A stretch of 64,000 nucleotides of DNA from an uncultured archaeon. Its GTDB lineage: Archaea > Altiarchaeota > Altiarchaeia > IMC4 > SCGC-AAA252-I15. The stretch covers positions 1 to 64,000 of the forward strand of contig CABMCB010000059.1 of assembly GCA_902384455.1 (NCBI GenBank), in the 5' to 3' direction. The notes under the pieces are model-generated. The model was not told the DNA's origin and did not search any database. It saw only the letters and a list, made by a program, of their open reading frames with translations. Both the position numbers and the translations under genes were made by a program. Positions 7,552 to 15,398 of this stretch are shown one piece after another; position 1 is the first letter of the stretch; each line of letters begins with the position of its first letter.

Positions 7552-7638
7552 GTGAAAGACCGAATCAAGGTGGGCATCATTCTTTTCGACTTTGCGATGT
7601 TCTGCATCGTCGTGTATCTATTGCAAGGGGCAAAATGA
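7552..7638 (+). CDS. 28-residue membrane peptide
   Basis: GTG start with GGAGG 5 nt upstream. The peptide is almost entirely one hydrophobic helix (VGIILFDFAMFCIVVYLLQG). Its stop overlaps the next start (ATGA). It is the first cistron after a strong promoter and hairpin. Confidence 0.5.
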   Translation: MKDRIKVGIILFDFAMFCIVVYLLQGAK

Positions 7639-8039
7639 AACTACGCTGGAAGATTCTACTCGTGATTGCTGCGGCGGCTCTCTGCGTTTACGCGTTCGGT
7701 GCGACACCTCGCGCCAACATGAAAAAGTTCTACGACGGGTACAACGAAGAGTACTTCGCTAACAGTCTGCCGGACGCGACGGTGTCCTGGGGCGACCTGA
7801 CATCCATCGGAGACATCGCGGTCACCTACCTTCACAAAGACGGCACGATTGACATCATCGTCGACAGGCGAAAGAATCCGAGCACGCGGCAGGCGCAAGC
7901 TTCCTTACTGCATGAAATGTGTCATGTGGCAACGTGGCCTGCGTCAGACGGACCGAAGGACGACCCGGACCACGGAGCGAAGCACGAGGCGTGCATGCTC
8001 AGACTCGCGGAACAGGGCGCGATGAAGGGAGTCTGGTAA
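7635..8039 (+). CDS. SprT-like zinc metallopeptidase with N-terminal membrane anchor
   Basis: 134 residues: one hydrophobic N-terminal segment (ILLVIAAAALCVYAF), then a compact SprT/zincin-like domain ending in LLHEMCHVATW ... DPDHGAKHEACM. The HExxH gives two zinc ligands and the catalytic Glu, and the H in DHGAKH is the third. Signal-anchored SprT-like proteins recur in phages, and their substrate is unknown. A second SprT-like gene lies at 59191-59505 without the anchor. Confidence 0.7.
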   Translation: MKLRWKILLVIAAAALCVYAFGATPRANMKKFYDGYNEEYFANSLPDATVSWGDLTSIGDIAVTYLHKDGTIDIIVDRRKNPSTRQAQASLLHEMCHVATWPASDGPKDDPDHGAKHEACMLRLAEQGAMKGVW

Positions 8040-8431
8040 TGCTCTACTGTGAGGCATGCCGAGTGTCAAAGAAACTGAACCGGCCTAGCACGTTTCCGTA
8101 TCACAATCACTATCTAGCGGCGTGCGAAATCTGCGGCAAGAACGGCGACTGCTATGACTTTCCCGCGCTGTGGGCACGGCAGCGCTCGACCTGGACGTCG
8201 GAAGATATTCTACTTGACAAGCGTCTGCAACAGGAGTACATGTATAAAGCGGAGAGCATGATTCTGCCGGTCGTAGGCGGTAGTCACGCCGGAGCGGAGA
8301 ACCCGACCAAGACCGCGATGCTCAGAAATGCATTCATCAAGGACCGAAACACGGGAGACGTTGACTGGTATCAGACTTACGAACTGAGAAAGAAAATTCA
8401 AGAAGGATTCGACAAACTAAACAGGAGATAA
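8039..8431 (+). CDS. Zinc-finger protein, unknown function
   Basis: 130 residues from ATG 8039 (TAATG overlap with the peptidase stop). N-terminal CEACRVS, YHNHYL and CEICGKNGDCYDF form a probable zinc-binding unit, and the C-terminal part is helical and basic. Family not recognised. Confidence 0.65.
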   Translation: MLYCEACRVSKKLNRPSTFPYHNHYLAACEICGKNGDCYDFPALWARQRSTWTSEDILLDKRLQQEYMYKAESMILPVVGGSHAGAENPTKTAMLRNAFIKDRNTGDVDWYQTYELRKKIQEGFDKLNRR

Positions 8432-8432
8432 C

Positions 8433-9401
8433 ATGAAAATTGGAGACAAGGTAAAGGTGGTTCGCAAGGCAACGTCGTACACTCAAGGTTGGCTGAACAC
8501 CTGGGTTCATGACATGGACCAGTACGTCGGCAGAGTGGGAACCGTTTCCCGCGTGCTGGCGGACCGCAAGGAAGTTCAAATCGACTTCGGGCACTGGCGC
8601 GTGTTCGGCTTTCCGGAGTCGGTCGTGGAATCAGCCTACCCGGCTGCAGGCACGACCGTAAAGATTGACTATCCCGATGGCCGGACCTGGCACGGCTTTC
8701 GCGGCATCGTGAAGGATGTTACTCCGGACGGATTCGTCCGCGTCATGATGTCCGAAGGTCCGCACAAGGACAATGCTGGCGGCTTCAAGCCGGAGCGTCT
8801 GACCGTGGTTCCCGCGATTGACAAGATTGTCGCGGACTCCGCAACGACCGCGACCATCAAGCCTACCAACCTGATTCCGGTCATCGGCTCCCGCGTCGAG
8901 ATTCCGCGCCGCGCCGTATGGGCCGGTGAAGGAACCGTCGAGAGCGTCAAGAATAACGTGTACAACATCCGCATGACGACCGGTCAATACGCCGGTCAGC
9001 GCGGCGGGTTCTTCTCTGACGAGTTCGATGTACTGACCGTACCGGTTGAAGTCAAACAGACCATCTATGCACCGAAGTATGACAAGGTCACGATTCGTCC
9101 TTCATTCAAGCCTGCGACCGCACCCGCGTCAACGCAGGACAAGGTCACCGAATCGTACGGCGGAACGTCTGCGCTCGGCTACGCTCGCAGCGTGGCTCGT
9201 TCAATCGCGAAGGCGAATACTCTCCGCCGCGTCACGGCTGACCAGGTTCAGGAGAAGGTTCTTGAAGCCGGTTACGACCTGGGCAACTCTGCTGGCAGCA
9301 TCTTCAAGGGCGGCAACTGGAAGAACACGGGAGTCACCGTGAAAAGCACTCGGCCTGGAAACAACAGCCGCCGGGTTGTGGTTTGGGAATACGTCGGATA
9401 A
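8433..9401 (+). CDS. Multi-KOW/SH3-like barrel protein
   Basis: 322 residues. Three segments read like KOW/SH3-like small barrels: KIGDKVKVVRKA ... GTVSRVLADRKEVQIDF, GTTVKIDYPDG ... GIVKDVTPDG, and GSRVEIPRRAV ... GTVESVKNNVYNI. These are followed by a Pro-rich linker and a helical C-terminus. KOW domains bind RNA or ribosomal/transcription partners, so an RNA-related role is possible but not shown. Confidence 0.55.
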   Translation: MKIGDKVKVVRKATSYTQGWLNTWVHDMDQYVGRVGTVSRVLADRKEVQIDFGHWRVFGFPESVVESAYPAAGTTVKIDYPDGRTWHGFRGIVKDVTPDGFVRVMMSEGPHKDNAGGFKPERLTVVPAIDKIVADSATTATIKPTNLIPVIGSRVEIPRRAVWAGEGTVESVKNNVYNIRMTTGQYAGQRGGFFSDEFDVLTVPVEVKQTIYAPKYDKVTIRPSFKPATAPASTQDKVTESYGGTSALGYARSVARSIAKANTLRRVTADQVQEKVLEAGYDLGNSAGSIFKGGNWKNTGVTVKSTRPGNNSRRVVVWEYVG

Positions 9402-9760
9402 TGGAAAAGCGAATCTACGTGGCTGTGGCGGCGACCGTTCAAACTCCCGCCACGGTTCTCCAACCGTACGGACGGCAGATTGCGCAAGCCTGCCACGTCG
9501 TGAGTAAGCTGCGATACCGCGAGGGACACAACACGCAGTATCCGTTTCAGCCGGTGACGACAATCATCCTGCAGGCTCGCGACACGAAGGAACTGCTGCA
9601 CATTTTTAAGATGGCGGCGAACGCCAGACTCAAGCCGGTCTCTTTCTTGGACCACAACCCCGGAGCCTACGGCAACATCGGGTTCCACGTCACAGCGGTC
9701 GCGTTTTACGCAACGAAGGAAAAGAACGTAGCAGACTACTTACCTCTTTGGGGGTCTTGA
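9401..9760 (+). CDS. Peptidyl-tRNA hydrolase 2 (PTH2)-like protein
   Basis: 119 residues. The segment GRQIAQACHVVSKLR resembles the PTH2 motif (GK-x-A-x-Q-x2-H-A), LQARDTKELLHIFKMA resembles the middle helix region, and SFLDHNPGAYGN ... VTAVAFYATKEKNVADYL resembles the C-terminal strand-helix of PTH2. Length fits the family (about 115-120). PTH2 releases peptides from stalled peptidyl-tRNA. In this phage it would fit with the large tRNA cluster and RNase P RNA. Assignment is by motif reading only. Confidence 0.5.
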   Translation: MEKRIYVAVAATVQTPATVLQPYGRQIAQACHVVSKLRYREGHNTQYPFQPVTTIILQARDTKELLHIFKMAANARLKPVSFLDHNPGAYGNIGFHVTAVAFYATKEKNVADYLPLWGS

Positions 9761-10794
9761 TGCGAGACGTGTATTTCTATAAGGGTCGAGCGCTTTTCAG
9801 TCACGACGGAGAAGACATCCCGGAAGCACACAAGCGGGAGTTCCGTCACGCGGTGGATGCAAAAGAAGAGAAAAATAAATCCAAGGTGAAAACGATGGAC
9901 ATGCAGACGGCGGTGTGGCAGACAGCGAATAACGGCACGAAGTTTGCGAGCGTCGGAAAGACGACGCGTGAACTTCCAGCCGGTGAATATATTTTCGAGG
10001 AAGATTCAAACGGTCGCACCTGGGCATCGAAGCAGAAGTCAATCACGGACAACCTGATTGACCTGCCCGGACTGCCGACGCAGTTCATCCTGGACCAAAT
10101 CAATATGTTCTGGTCCAAGGGTGAAGAGTATGCGAAGTACGGCTGGCTGCAGAAGCGCGGCATTCTTTTGTACGGAGACCCGGGCTGCGGCAAGACGAGC
10201 ATCATCGCGCTGCTGAAGCGTCAGCTTATCGGCCTGAACGGATTAATCTTCGGCATGGGCGAAGGCGGCTACTCACAACTGACCGGCGGACTGAAGGAAG
10301 TTCGCGACACCGAACCCGAGCGACCGGTGATGACCGTCGTGGAAGACATCGAGACGTATCTCGAAGGCTCGAACGGCAGCAACGTGGCGCGGCAGGAGAA
10401 GGATGCGCTGGCGCTGTACGATGGAGAGAACCAGATTAACAACGTGGTGCACATCGCCACGACGAACAAGCCGGACGTTGTCGCGGACCGCTTCATGAAG
10501 CGTCCGGGCCGGTTCGATTTGGTCATCGGGCTGCACTCGCCGACCGAGGCCGCACGACGCGTGTACCTGGAATCCATCTGCAAGGGCAACATCAGCGAGG
10601 CGCAGATTGATGAAATCGTCACCGCGTCAAAGGGATTGTCTCTCGCGTACATGCGCGAAATCGCCAGCACGTATCTCGTGCTCGGCATTCCGCTGCAGGA
10701 AACTATCGCTCGCCTGCGGAAGAACTCCAAGCAGAACTTCACCAAAACCAACAAGGAAGGATTTGAAGTCGGCTTCGGCCTCAACAAAGAATAA
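9760..10794 (+). CDS. AAA+ ATPase
   Basis: 344 residues. A long N-terminal region is followed by a AAA+ core: Walker A GDPGCGKTS near residue 150, Walker B MTVVEDIE, sensor-1 HIATTNKP, arginine-finger region RPGRFDLVI, and a small helical lid. It is most like the membrane-protein/Rubisco-activase/BCS1-type single-ring ATPases. The start at 9760 overlaps the previous stop (TGATG). Probably a remodelling ATPase; its target is unknown. Confidence 0.8.
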   Translation: MRDVYFYKGRALFSHDGEDIPEAHKREFRHAVDAKEEKNKSKVKTMDMQTAVWQTANNGTKFASVGKTTRELPAGEYIFEEDSNGRTWASKQKSITDNLIDLPGLPTQFILDQINMFWSKGEEYAKYGWLQKRGILLYGDPGCGKTSIIALLKRQLIGLNGLIFGMGEGGYSQLTGGLKEVRDTEPERPVMTVVEDIETYLEGSNGSNVARQEKDALALYDGENQINNVVHIATTNKPDVVADRFMKRPGRFDLVIGLHSPTEAARRVYLESICKGNISEAQIDEIVTASKGLSLAYMREIASTYLVLGIPLQETIARLRKNSKQNFTKTNKEGFEVGFGLNKE

Positions 10795-10847
10795 TGGCAC
10801 CCTGGTACATCACGCAGAAACAACAGAGGTTACGCTACGGTTGGTGA
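10794..10847 (+). CDS. Possible 17-residue ORF
   Basis: ATG overlaps the AAA+ stop (TAATG) and encodes MAPWYITQKQQRLRYGW. Coupling geometry is right but the length is minimal and there is no independent support. Confidence 0.2.
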   Translation: MAPWYITQKQQRLRYGW

Positions 10848-10872
10848 GTCTAAAAATACTCGAAAAAAGTTC

Positions 10873-10901
10873 TTGACACATATCCGCATGTAATATATAC
10901 T
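10873..10901 (+). promoter_or_regulatory. Sigma70-type promoter
   Basis: TTGACA at 10873-10878, 17-nt spacer, TATACT at 10896-10901. The predicted start is only a few nucleotides before the ATG at 10912, so the transcript would be nearly leaderless. Confidence 0.75.
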
Positions 10902-10911
10902 TAATTACGAG

Positions 10912-11373
10912 ATGCCTAGACCTAGACCATTTGTTGACCCGAGCAATCCGATATGCCTCATTTGCGGGAAGAATCCGGTGCCGTTTTACGCTGAGAGACA
11001 AGCTTTCTCAGGCCGGTGTCTGGAATGCAGCAAGGCGCATGACAAAAAATATCGAACTGAAAACCCCTTGGGGCACGTTCTACGCCGAATTAAAATGAAC
11101 GCGAAGAAGCGAAACATCGTCTGCACACTGACTAAAAAAGACCTTCAAAAACTGACAATCCCCGAGGCCTGTCCGGTTCTAGGAATACCCATGAAGACAA
11201 CAGTCGGAGAAGGAACCAAGGACAACACACTCAGCCTCGACCGCATTGATAACACAAAGGGTTATGTTATTGGAAATGTGGCCTTTATTTCTTTCAGGGC
11301 GAACGTTCTGAAGAAAGACGCCACTCTGAAAGAATTGATAGCCTTAGGAAAATTCGCTGAAAAATACTCTTGA
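10912..11373 (+). CDS. HNH-type homing endonuclease
   Basis: 153 residues. An N-terminal zinc pair (CLICGK ... CLECSK) is followed by a basic region and a C-terminal core LSLDRIDNTKGYVIGNVAFIS, the signature of a well-known HNH subgroup in phages. AT-rich relative to its neighbours, with its own promoter and no ribosome site. Probably mobile. Confidence 0.75.
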   Translation: MPRPRPFVDPSNPICLICGKNPVPFYAERQAFSGRCLECSKAHDKKYRTENPLGHVLRRIKMNAKKRNIVCTLTKKDLQKLTIPEACPVLGIPMKTTVGEGTKDNTLSLDRIDNTKGYVIGNVAFISFRANVLKKDATLKELIALGKFAEKYS

Positions 11374-11398
11374 CAAAGACTTCAAACTGCATTACATT
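11370..11398 (+). promoter_or_regulatory. Sigma70-type promoter (integrase operon)
   Basis: TTGACA at 11370-11375, 17-nt spacer, TACATT at 11393-11398. The predicted start coincides with the ATG at 11405, implying a leaderless first cistron and then the integrase. Confidence 0.75.
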
Positions 11399-11404
11399 TG
11401 AATC

Positions 11405-11503
11405 ATGCTTAGCGAACACATCGGAATCTTTCTCTACCTGGTAATCGTCGGCGCGGCCATCTGTGGTCGCATCGTGCTGGTTTACAAAGCGAGGAAGTCA
11501 TGA
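11405..11503 (+). CDS. 32-residue membrane peptide
   Basis: One transmembrane segment (IFLYLVIVGAAICGRIVLVY). Starts at the predicted transcription start and overlaps the integrase start codon by 4 bp (ATGA), so it would couple integrase translation. Confidence 0.5.
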   Translation: MLSEHIGIFLYLVIVGAAICGRIVLVYKARKS

Positions 11504-12459
11504 CACTGTCCAAGTCAGTTTCGAAGCGCCTGAAGGCTCAGTCGTCCGCGCCAGCGTTCCGCGACGTGTACGCAGCCTGGTTCAAAGACGGCTGCGAGCG
11601 CAACCTGAACCCGTTCCGACCGGCCACCGCGAAATCCTACAAGTCTCAAATTGAGACGAACGTCCTGCCTGTCATCGGCGACCTGCCGGTGGATACCGTT
11701 GGAAACATTGTACTTAAAGACCTTGCCAGCAAAATGAAAGCGAACGGACTCGCTCCGGCCACGATTCACCGTAACCTCAACAATATCAAAGACATACGGA
11801 AGTTCCCGAACGATGGGGAGAAATCACTCTACCCGTACGACTGGAACTCGCGCATCATAGACGCGCCAGCGATTGACAAGAAGGCTCAGAAACGCCCGAT
11901 TGCCAGCGCACAGGCGGTCCAGGCCGCGCTTTCCTGCCTCTGTGGGACTCAGGGCACCAAATTGCTGTTGGCCGTCCTGGCAGGCTCCGGGATGCGAATC
12001 CAAGAGGCTTTGGCTATCGTCAAGGTTGACCCGGCCATCGGAGACGGCGTGGTTGGAAACGTCTGGCTTCCTGAGAAGTCTAAAATCCTGGTCAACGCTC
12101 AGCGGGACGGTGCCGCGTTCGGCCCCACCAAGACTCCCGCAGGCATGCGCGAGGTTGACCTACATCCTCGGCTGAACGCTCTGATGCTGTCTGAGTTTGA
12201 CGGCACCGGCTACATCTTCAACCGCCCCGAATCCACATACCGCGATGATTTGATTCGCTGCGGCATCACTGGCGGCTTTCACAGCCTGCGCCGGTTCCGC
12301 GTCACGCATCTCAGGATGCAAGGCATTCCGGATTCTTTGATTCACTTTTGGGTCGGCCACGAAGATGCCAGCGTGACCGGTCGCTACACCGAAGTCGGCA
12401 TCGAGATTGAGAAACGCAAAAAGTTGGCCGAGCAGGCCGGACTGGGGTTTGAACTATGA
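11500..12459 (+). CDS. int: Tyrosine recombinase / integrase
   Basis: 319 residues. An N-terminal SAM-like DNA-binding domain (DVYAAWFKDGCERN ... KSYKSQIETNVLPVIG, then core-binding helices) precedes a catalytic domain with the full set of residues: R in SGMRIQEAL, H-x2-R in FHSLRRFR, H in VGHEDASVTGRYTEV, and the nucleophile Y in the same segment. It would integrate and excise phage DNA at att sites. Nothing near it looks like an attP core; the adjacent sequence is coding. Its presence argues for a temperate phage. Confidence 0.85.
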   Translation: MTLSKSVSKRLKAQSSAPAFRDVYAAWFKDGCERNLNPFRPATAKSYKSQIETNVLPVIGDLPVDTVGNIVLKDLASKMKANGLAPATIHRNLNNIKDIRKFPNDGEKSLYPYDWNSRIIDAPAIDKKAQKRPIASAQAVQAALSCLCGTQGTKLLLAVLAGSGMRIQEALAIVKVDPAIGDGVVGNVWLPEKSKILVNAQRDGAAFGPTKTPAGMREVDLHPRLNALMLSEFDGTGYIFNRPESTYRDDLIRCGITGGFHSLRRFRVTHLRMQGIPDSLIHFWVGHEDASVTGRYTEVGIEIEKRKKLAEQAGLGFEL

Positions 12460-12572
12460 TTCCTGACATCTTTACATCGCGTGCATTCATCGTCGGTTCA
12501 GGCGTGGCCTTTGCTATCGGCGTGTTCGTCGGACTGTGCATCGCCAGCGCCATCGTGTGGGGCCTCGGATGA
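12456..12572 (+). CDS. 38-residue membrane peptide
   Basis: Overlaps the integrase stop (ATGA). Mostly one glycine-rich hydrophobic helix (FIVGSGVAFAIGVFVGLCIA). Stop overlaps the next start. Confidence 0.5.
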   Translation: MIPDIFTSRAFIVGSGVAFAIGVFVGLCIASAIVWGLG

Positions 12573-12724
12573 AAAAGAAAACTCTACCCAAGAGCTACAA
12601 ATGCGCCTGCGGGAAAGTTCACGTTCACCCGGCGTACCTGTACGCACACTGGGATGAAATCATCACGCACACCTGCGACTGCGGACGCAAGAACGATTTG
12701 CTGCGAGGGAAGAAACTGCCATGA
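12569..12724 (+). CDS. Small zinc protein
   Basis: 51 residues, starts MKKKTLPKSYKCACGK and contains C-A-C-G-K-V-H-V-H and H-T-C-D-C-G-R, a probable zinc ribbon. Coupled to both neighbours by overlap. Confidence 0.6.
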   Translation: MKKKTLPKSYKCACGKVHVHPAYLYAHWDEIITHTCDCGRKNDLLRGKKLP

Positions 12725-12906
12725 GCGAACTGGTGACAGGCCGCGTCGAAGTGCGACCGGTTGAAGTGAAGAACGAGAAAGACAAAATCAAGATTGAGTA
12801 CGAACTGGTGCTCGACGGCCATGTGCTCGGCACGTCCAAGCTACAGTGCGATGCTCTATTTCACGGCTACGCCATAGAGCGCAGCCTAGGGAGTGGAAAA
12901 CGATGA
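12721..12906 (+). CDS. Small hypothetical protein
   Basis: 61 residues, alternating charged and hydrophobic strands (VEVRPVEVKNEKDKIKIEYELVLDG). No motif recognised. Overlaps both neighbours by 4 bp. Confidence 0.55.
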   Translation: MSELVTGRVEVRPVEVKNEKDKIKIEYELVLDGHVLGTSKLQCDALFHGYAIERSLGSGKR

Positions 12907-13094
12907 ACGACTATCTGGTAACATTCACGAAGGTGGACAAAAGCTTCATCATTGAGAACGTCCGGAATGAAGCGGACGCAATCAACGACGCGTTCACGAA
13001 GCTGGCGTTCAACTATCCTGAACTCTACAAAGAGCAGGAAGACTACCAAGTCATCTGCAGCAAGCTTCCGCTCGGTGGGCGGTGCTGCAAGTGA
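12903..13094 (+). CDS. Small hypothetical protein
   Basis: 63 residues from ATG 12903. MNDYLVTFTKVDKSFIIENVRNEADAINDA reads like a small alpha/beta domain. The upstream extension of the frame overlaps the previous gene and is not needed. Confidence 0.55.
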   Translation: MNDYLVTFTKVDKSFIIENVRNEADAINDAFTKLAFNYPELYKEQEDYQVICSKLPLGGRCCK

Positions 13095-13231
13095 AAAAAG
13101 TCCTTGCATGGACGGCAGCAGTTGTGATATCCTTGCTGCTGACCTATGCTGTCTTCGAAATAACGAGACAGCTTGTAAATGCAATTTTCGCAGTTCGGAC
13201 ACCACGCTACAACGTGATGCCAATTCAATAG
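13091..13231 (+). CDS. 46-residue membrane protein, GTG start
   Basis: KKVLAWTAAVVISLLLTYAVFEI forms one transmembrane segment, followed by a short basic tail. Overlaps the previous stop. Confidence 0.5.
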   Translation: MKKVLAWTAAVVISLLLTYAVFEITRQLVNAIFAVRTPRYNVMPIQ

Positions 13232-13239
13232 GAGGAAAG

Positions 13240-13554
13240 ATGCTTACGTTAACGGTACCAAAGTCTCAGCGGTCGTTCAGCAAGAGCAAGCTGTACTACG
13301 TCAGTTCCGAAGAGAACCCCGATGAGAAGTACATCGTGATTCGCGTCGGCGGAGCAGGCCTGTACAGCAGCAAGTACTTTTGCAACTGCAAAGACTTCTT
13401 TGTTCGTCGATTGGTGGACATGGTTGAATCCACGTACACCACCGAGCCTTGCAAGCATGGCCGGTTCGTCCGCGACATCGAACAGTCTCTGCCGTCCGGC
13501 GTCGAAGTTGTCTCTGCAGTTCGCGAGACCATCAAGACCGTCCCGGCTCGATGA
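13240..13554 (+). CDS. SWIM-type zinc-finger protein
   Basis: 104 residues; GGAGGAAAG precedes the ATG at 13240. CNCKDFF ... EPCKHGRFV fits the SWIM pattern CxC-xn-CxH, a small DNA/protein-binding zinc finger. Function in the phage is unknown. Confidence 0.7.
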   Translation: MLTLTVPKSQRSFSKSKLYYVSSEENPDEKYIVIRVGGAGLYSSKYFCNCKDFFVRRLVDMVESTYTTEPCKHGRFVRDIEQSLPSGVEVVSAVRETIKTVPAR

Positions 13555-13685
13555 GCGCGATTTACGCAATTCAGTATTACCTGAGGTACCTGTGGAACGG
13601 ACTCCTGCACTACACCAAACGGTGTGACGCCTGGTGTCCGCTCTGCTACACCGAAGCGGAGGAATGGGATGAAAACGAAAGATAA
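13551..13685 (+). CDS. Small hypothetical protein with CxxC
   Basis: 44 residues; start overlaps the SWIM gene stop. Aromatic N-terminus (YAIQYYLRYLWNGLLHY) then CDAWCPLC, a possible zinc or redox site. Confidence 0.45.
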   Translation: MSAIYAIQYYLRYLWNGLLHYTKRCDAWCPLCYTEAEEWDENER

Positions 13686-13872
13686 CAACCTGACGATAAC
13701 CTTGCTGTTTGCCATTTTCTCTCTGGCGTTCTTGCTTCTTATGGCAGCGCCTATCATCAGGTCATGCATCAAGCCATATCTCGACCCGGGTCCGCCACCT
13801 GCACTCAAGGTGGTGGGTTCGCCGTCGTGCTGCGGGGATTCAATCTGCCTATTGGAGCGCCATCATGAATAA
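13669..13872 (+). CDS. Small membrane protein
   Basis: 67 residues with one transmembrane segment (LTITLLFAIFSLAFLLLMAA) and a Pro/Cys-rich C-terminus (SPSCCGDSICLLE). Could be a spanin- or lysis-type peptide; not proven. Confidence 0.5.
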   Translation: MKTKDNNLTITLLFAIFSLAFLLLMAAPIIRSCIKPYLDPGPPPALKVVGSPSCCGDSICLLERHHE

Positions 13873-14062
13873 ACCATTTTGTGAAGCAACCATCGACGGC
13901 TTCATCTGCAACCGGCGTGCCGGTCATACGGGTGACCACATGGACATGCACGAGAGCGGCGGCAAACTAGGATGGACCAACAAGTCTGAATCAGAAAAGC
14001 TTCAAGACCAGCTTGAACCTCTGCCTGGTGTGCCGAGCTATTCTAAAATTGTGGTTGGATAA
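13865..14062 (+). CDS. Small zinc protein
   Basis: 65 residues: CEATIDGFICNRRAGHTGDHMDMH has two Cys and two His in zinc-finger spacing. Overlaps both neighbours. Confidence 0.55.
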   Translation: MNKPFCEATIDGFICNRRAGHTGDHMDMHESGGKLGWTNKSESEKLQDQLEPLPGVPSYSKIVVG

Positions 14063-14295
14063 TGTTCTGGCTGAACACAGCGCCGACTCCGCAGCATACG
14101 TGCATGCGTTGCGCGACAGGATATGACCATCTGTTCCCAGGTCCTTACTGTCCTCTGTGTTTGAAAATCGTGAAGCGAGAAATCGCAGCAAGAAAAAAGA
14201 AGCCGGTGTACGACTACACGGTGTGGATTGAGTCCGTGGACCTGCCTGAAGAAATCAAGCAGCAGTATAGAAGGATGCTTTCGTACAAGAAATAA
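14062..14295 (+). CDS. Zinc-ribbon protein, last gene of rightward block
   Basis: 77 residues with CMRCATGYDHLFPGPYCPLC, a classic double CxxC zinc ribbon, then a basic helix. It ends 21 bp before the end of the convergent glycosyltransferase gene. Confidence 0.6.
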   Translation: MFWLNTAPTPQHTCMRCATGYDHLFPGPYCPLCLKIVKREIAARKKKPVYDYTVWIESVDLPEEIKQQYRRMLSYKK

Positions 14296-14316
14296 AACTT
14301 GTACACTTCTGTGCAA

Positions 14317-15075
14317 CTACTCAAAATCTCTAGAGTACCGGCCACTCGGGTCGATGGTCGGTAGCATCTTCCGCAGACCCTCGATGCGTTCCTGAATGTT
14401 CCCCCGATTCTGAAAGATGTGAATGCGGTTGTAACCGGCAAAGCCAATGTGTCTGCACTTCGGTGTCTCAGGGTACTTCGCGCCGAGGCCGTGCTGGCGA
14501 GCTACGCGGCGGACCAGGCCGTCGTCCAGGTGTGAACTCTCGTCCATGGGTCCAAAGGTTCGGTCCTGATAGCCTCTCGGGTCGGCGAACAACTCGTCTT
14601 TGATGTGTTTGACAACTAAGGCAAGCTTGTCCCGGCGGAAACAGCTTCCCGGGTTCTGATACAGCCGGTAGTCCGGATACCGAGGTTGGATGCGCCCGCA
14701 GGTCGCGATGAAGTCTCCTGCGTCGGCCTGGGCCTCGTGGTGCCACTTGAAGAAATCCGGATGAACCAGGACGTCCTCTTCGACAATGTAGATGTGAAGT
14801 GCGCCGGTATCATACCCGGCTTTGAGAGCGTGAAGGATGTTCCACATTCCAGACGGAGCGTAGATGTGTTGCGCAGCGTGGAAGATTACAGCGTGGGGAT
14901 AGTAGGTGTCGCGGACGTAGTCAATCTCATCGAGGTTGGCACCATGGTCCGCGAAGATGCGAACGTCAACGTCGGCCTGAGTGCGGTCCAAGGCTTCAAG
15001 CGCAAGGGCGAGCATTTCAGGCCGAGCGTACGTCGGCATTACTACGACTTCAGAACTGCCGTTGTTCGAAATCAT
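14317..15075 (-). CDS. Glycosyltransferase (GT-A fold)
   Basis: 252 residues. N-terminal VVVMPTYARPEMLALALEAL is the first Rossmann-like unit of a GT-A enzyme. IYIVEEDVLVHPDFFKW holds the acidic metal-binding motif (E-E-D) as in GT2/GnT-type enzymes. The C-terminal part has conserved-looking HIGFAGYNRI. It sits at the distal end of the late operon, so glycosylation of virion or host surface is possible. Confidence 0.65.
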   Translation of the reverse strand: MISNNGSSEVVVMPTYARPEMLALALEALDRTQADVDVRIFADHGANLDEIDYVRDTYYPHAVIFHAAQHIYAPSGMWNILHALKAGYDTGALHIYIVEEDVLVHPDFFKWHHEAQADAGDFIATCGRIQPRYPDYRLYQNPGSCFRRDKLALVVKHIKDELFADPRGYQDRTFGPMDESSHLDDGLVRRVARQHGLGAKYPETPKCRHIGFAGYNRIHIFQNRGNIQERIEGLRKMLPTIDPSGRYSRDFE

Positions 15076-15241
15076 GAGGGAGAAAATCCTCCGCCGTCTT
15101 TTCTCCGTTGACGCACATCTTGATAGCGTCCCGGACCGGCACTGCCATCAGGCCAATCGGGTCGGTAATCTTCATGTACACGAACGGAACGACAGCGGCA
15201 TACTTGAACTTAATCTTCTCTAGAATCGGATTCTGGCTCAT
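15050..15241 (-). CDS. Small hypothetical protein
   Basis: 63 residues starting MSQNPILEKIKFKYAAVVPF; overlaps the glycosyltransferase start and the next gene. No motif recognised. Confidence 0.5.
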   Translation of the reverse strand: MSQNPILEKIKFKYAAVVPFVYMKITDPIGLMAVPVRDAIKMCVNGEKTAEDFLPHDFEQRQF

Positions 15242-15398
15242 CGGACGTCATCCTTTGAAGGTTCTCGGGTAGCGCAGCCTCTTCTTCCGCAGACAGTTTC
15301 TCCGGCGGAGTGCCGAAGTATGCGAACGCGAGATAGTTTTCCCGGGTCGGTTCGACGCCGAGTTCTTTCATCGTTTGCAGGACTATGTCTTGGCTCAT
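15210..15398 (-). CDS. Small acidic hypothetical protein
   Basis: 62 residues, E/D-rich C-terminus (SAEEEAALPENLQRM...). Its start overlaps the stop of the giant protein gene, so it is coupled to it. Confidence 0.55.
   Translation of the reverse strand: MSQDIVLQTMKELGVEPTRENYLAFAYFGTPPEKLSAEEEAALPENLQRMTSDEPESDSRED

Noticed and set aside
8214-8242. TTGACA with a downstream TACATG inside the 8039-8431 gene
   Set aside because: The -10 is poor and it lies mid-gene in a tightly coupled operon; probably chance.
11370-12600. attP core beside the integrase
   Set aside because: The flanks are coding on both sides and I see no direct repeats or arm-type sites; attP may lie elsewhere or outside the window.
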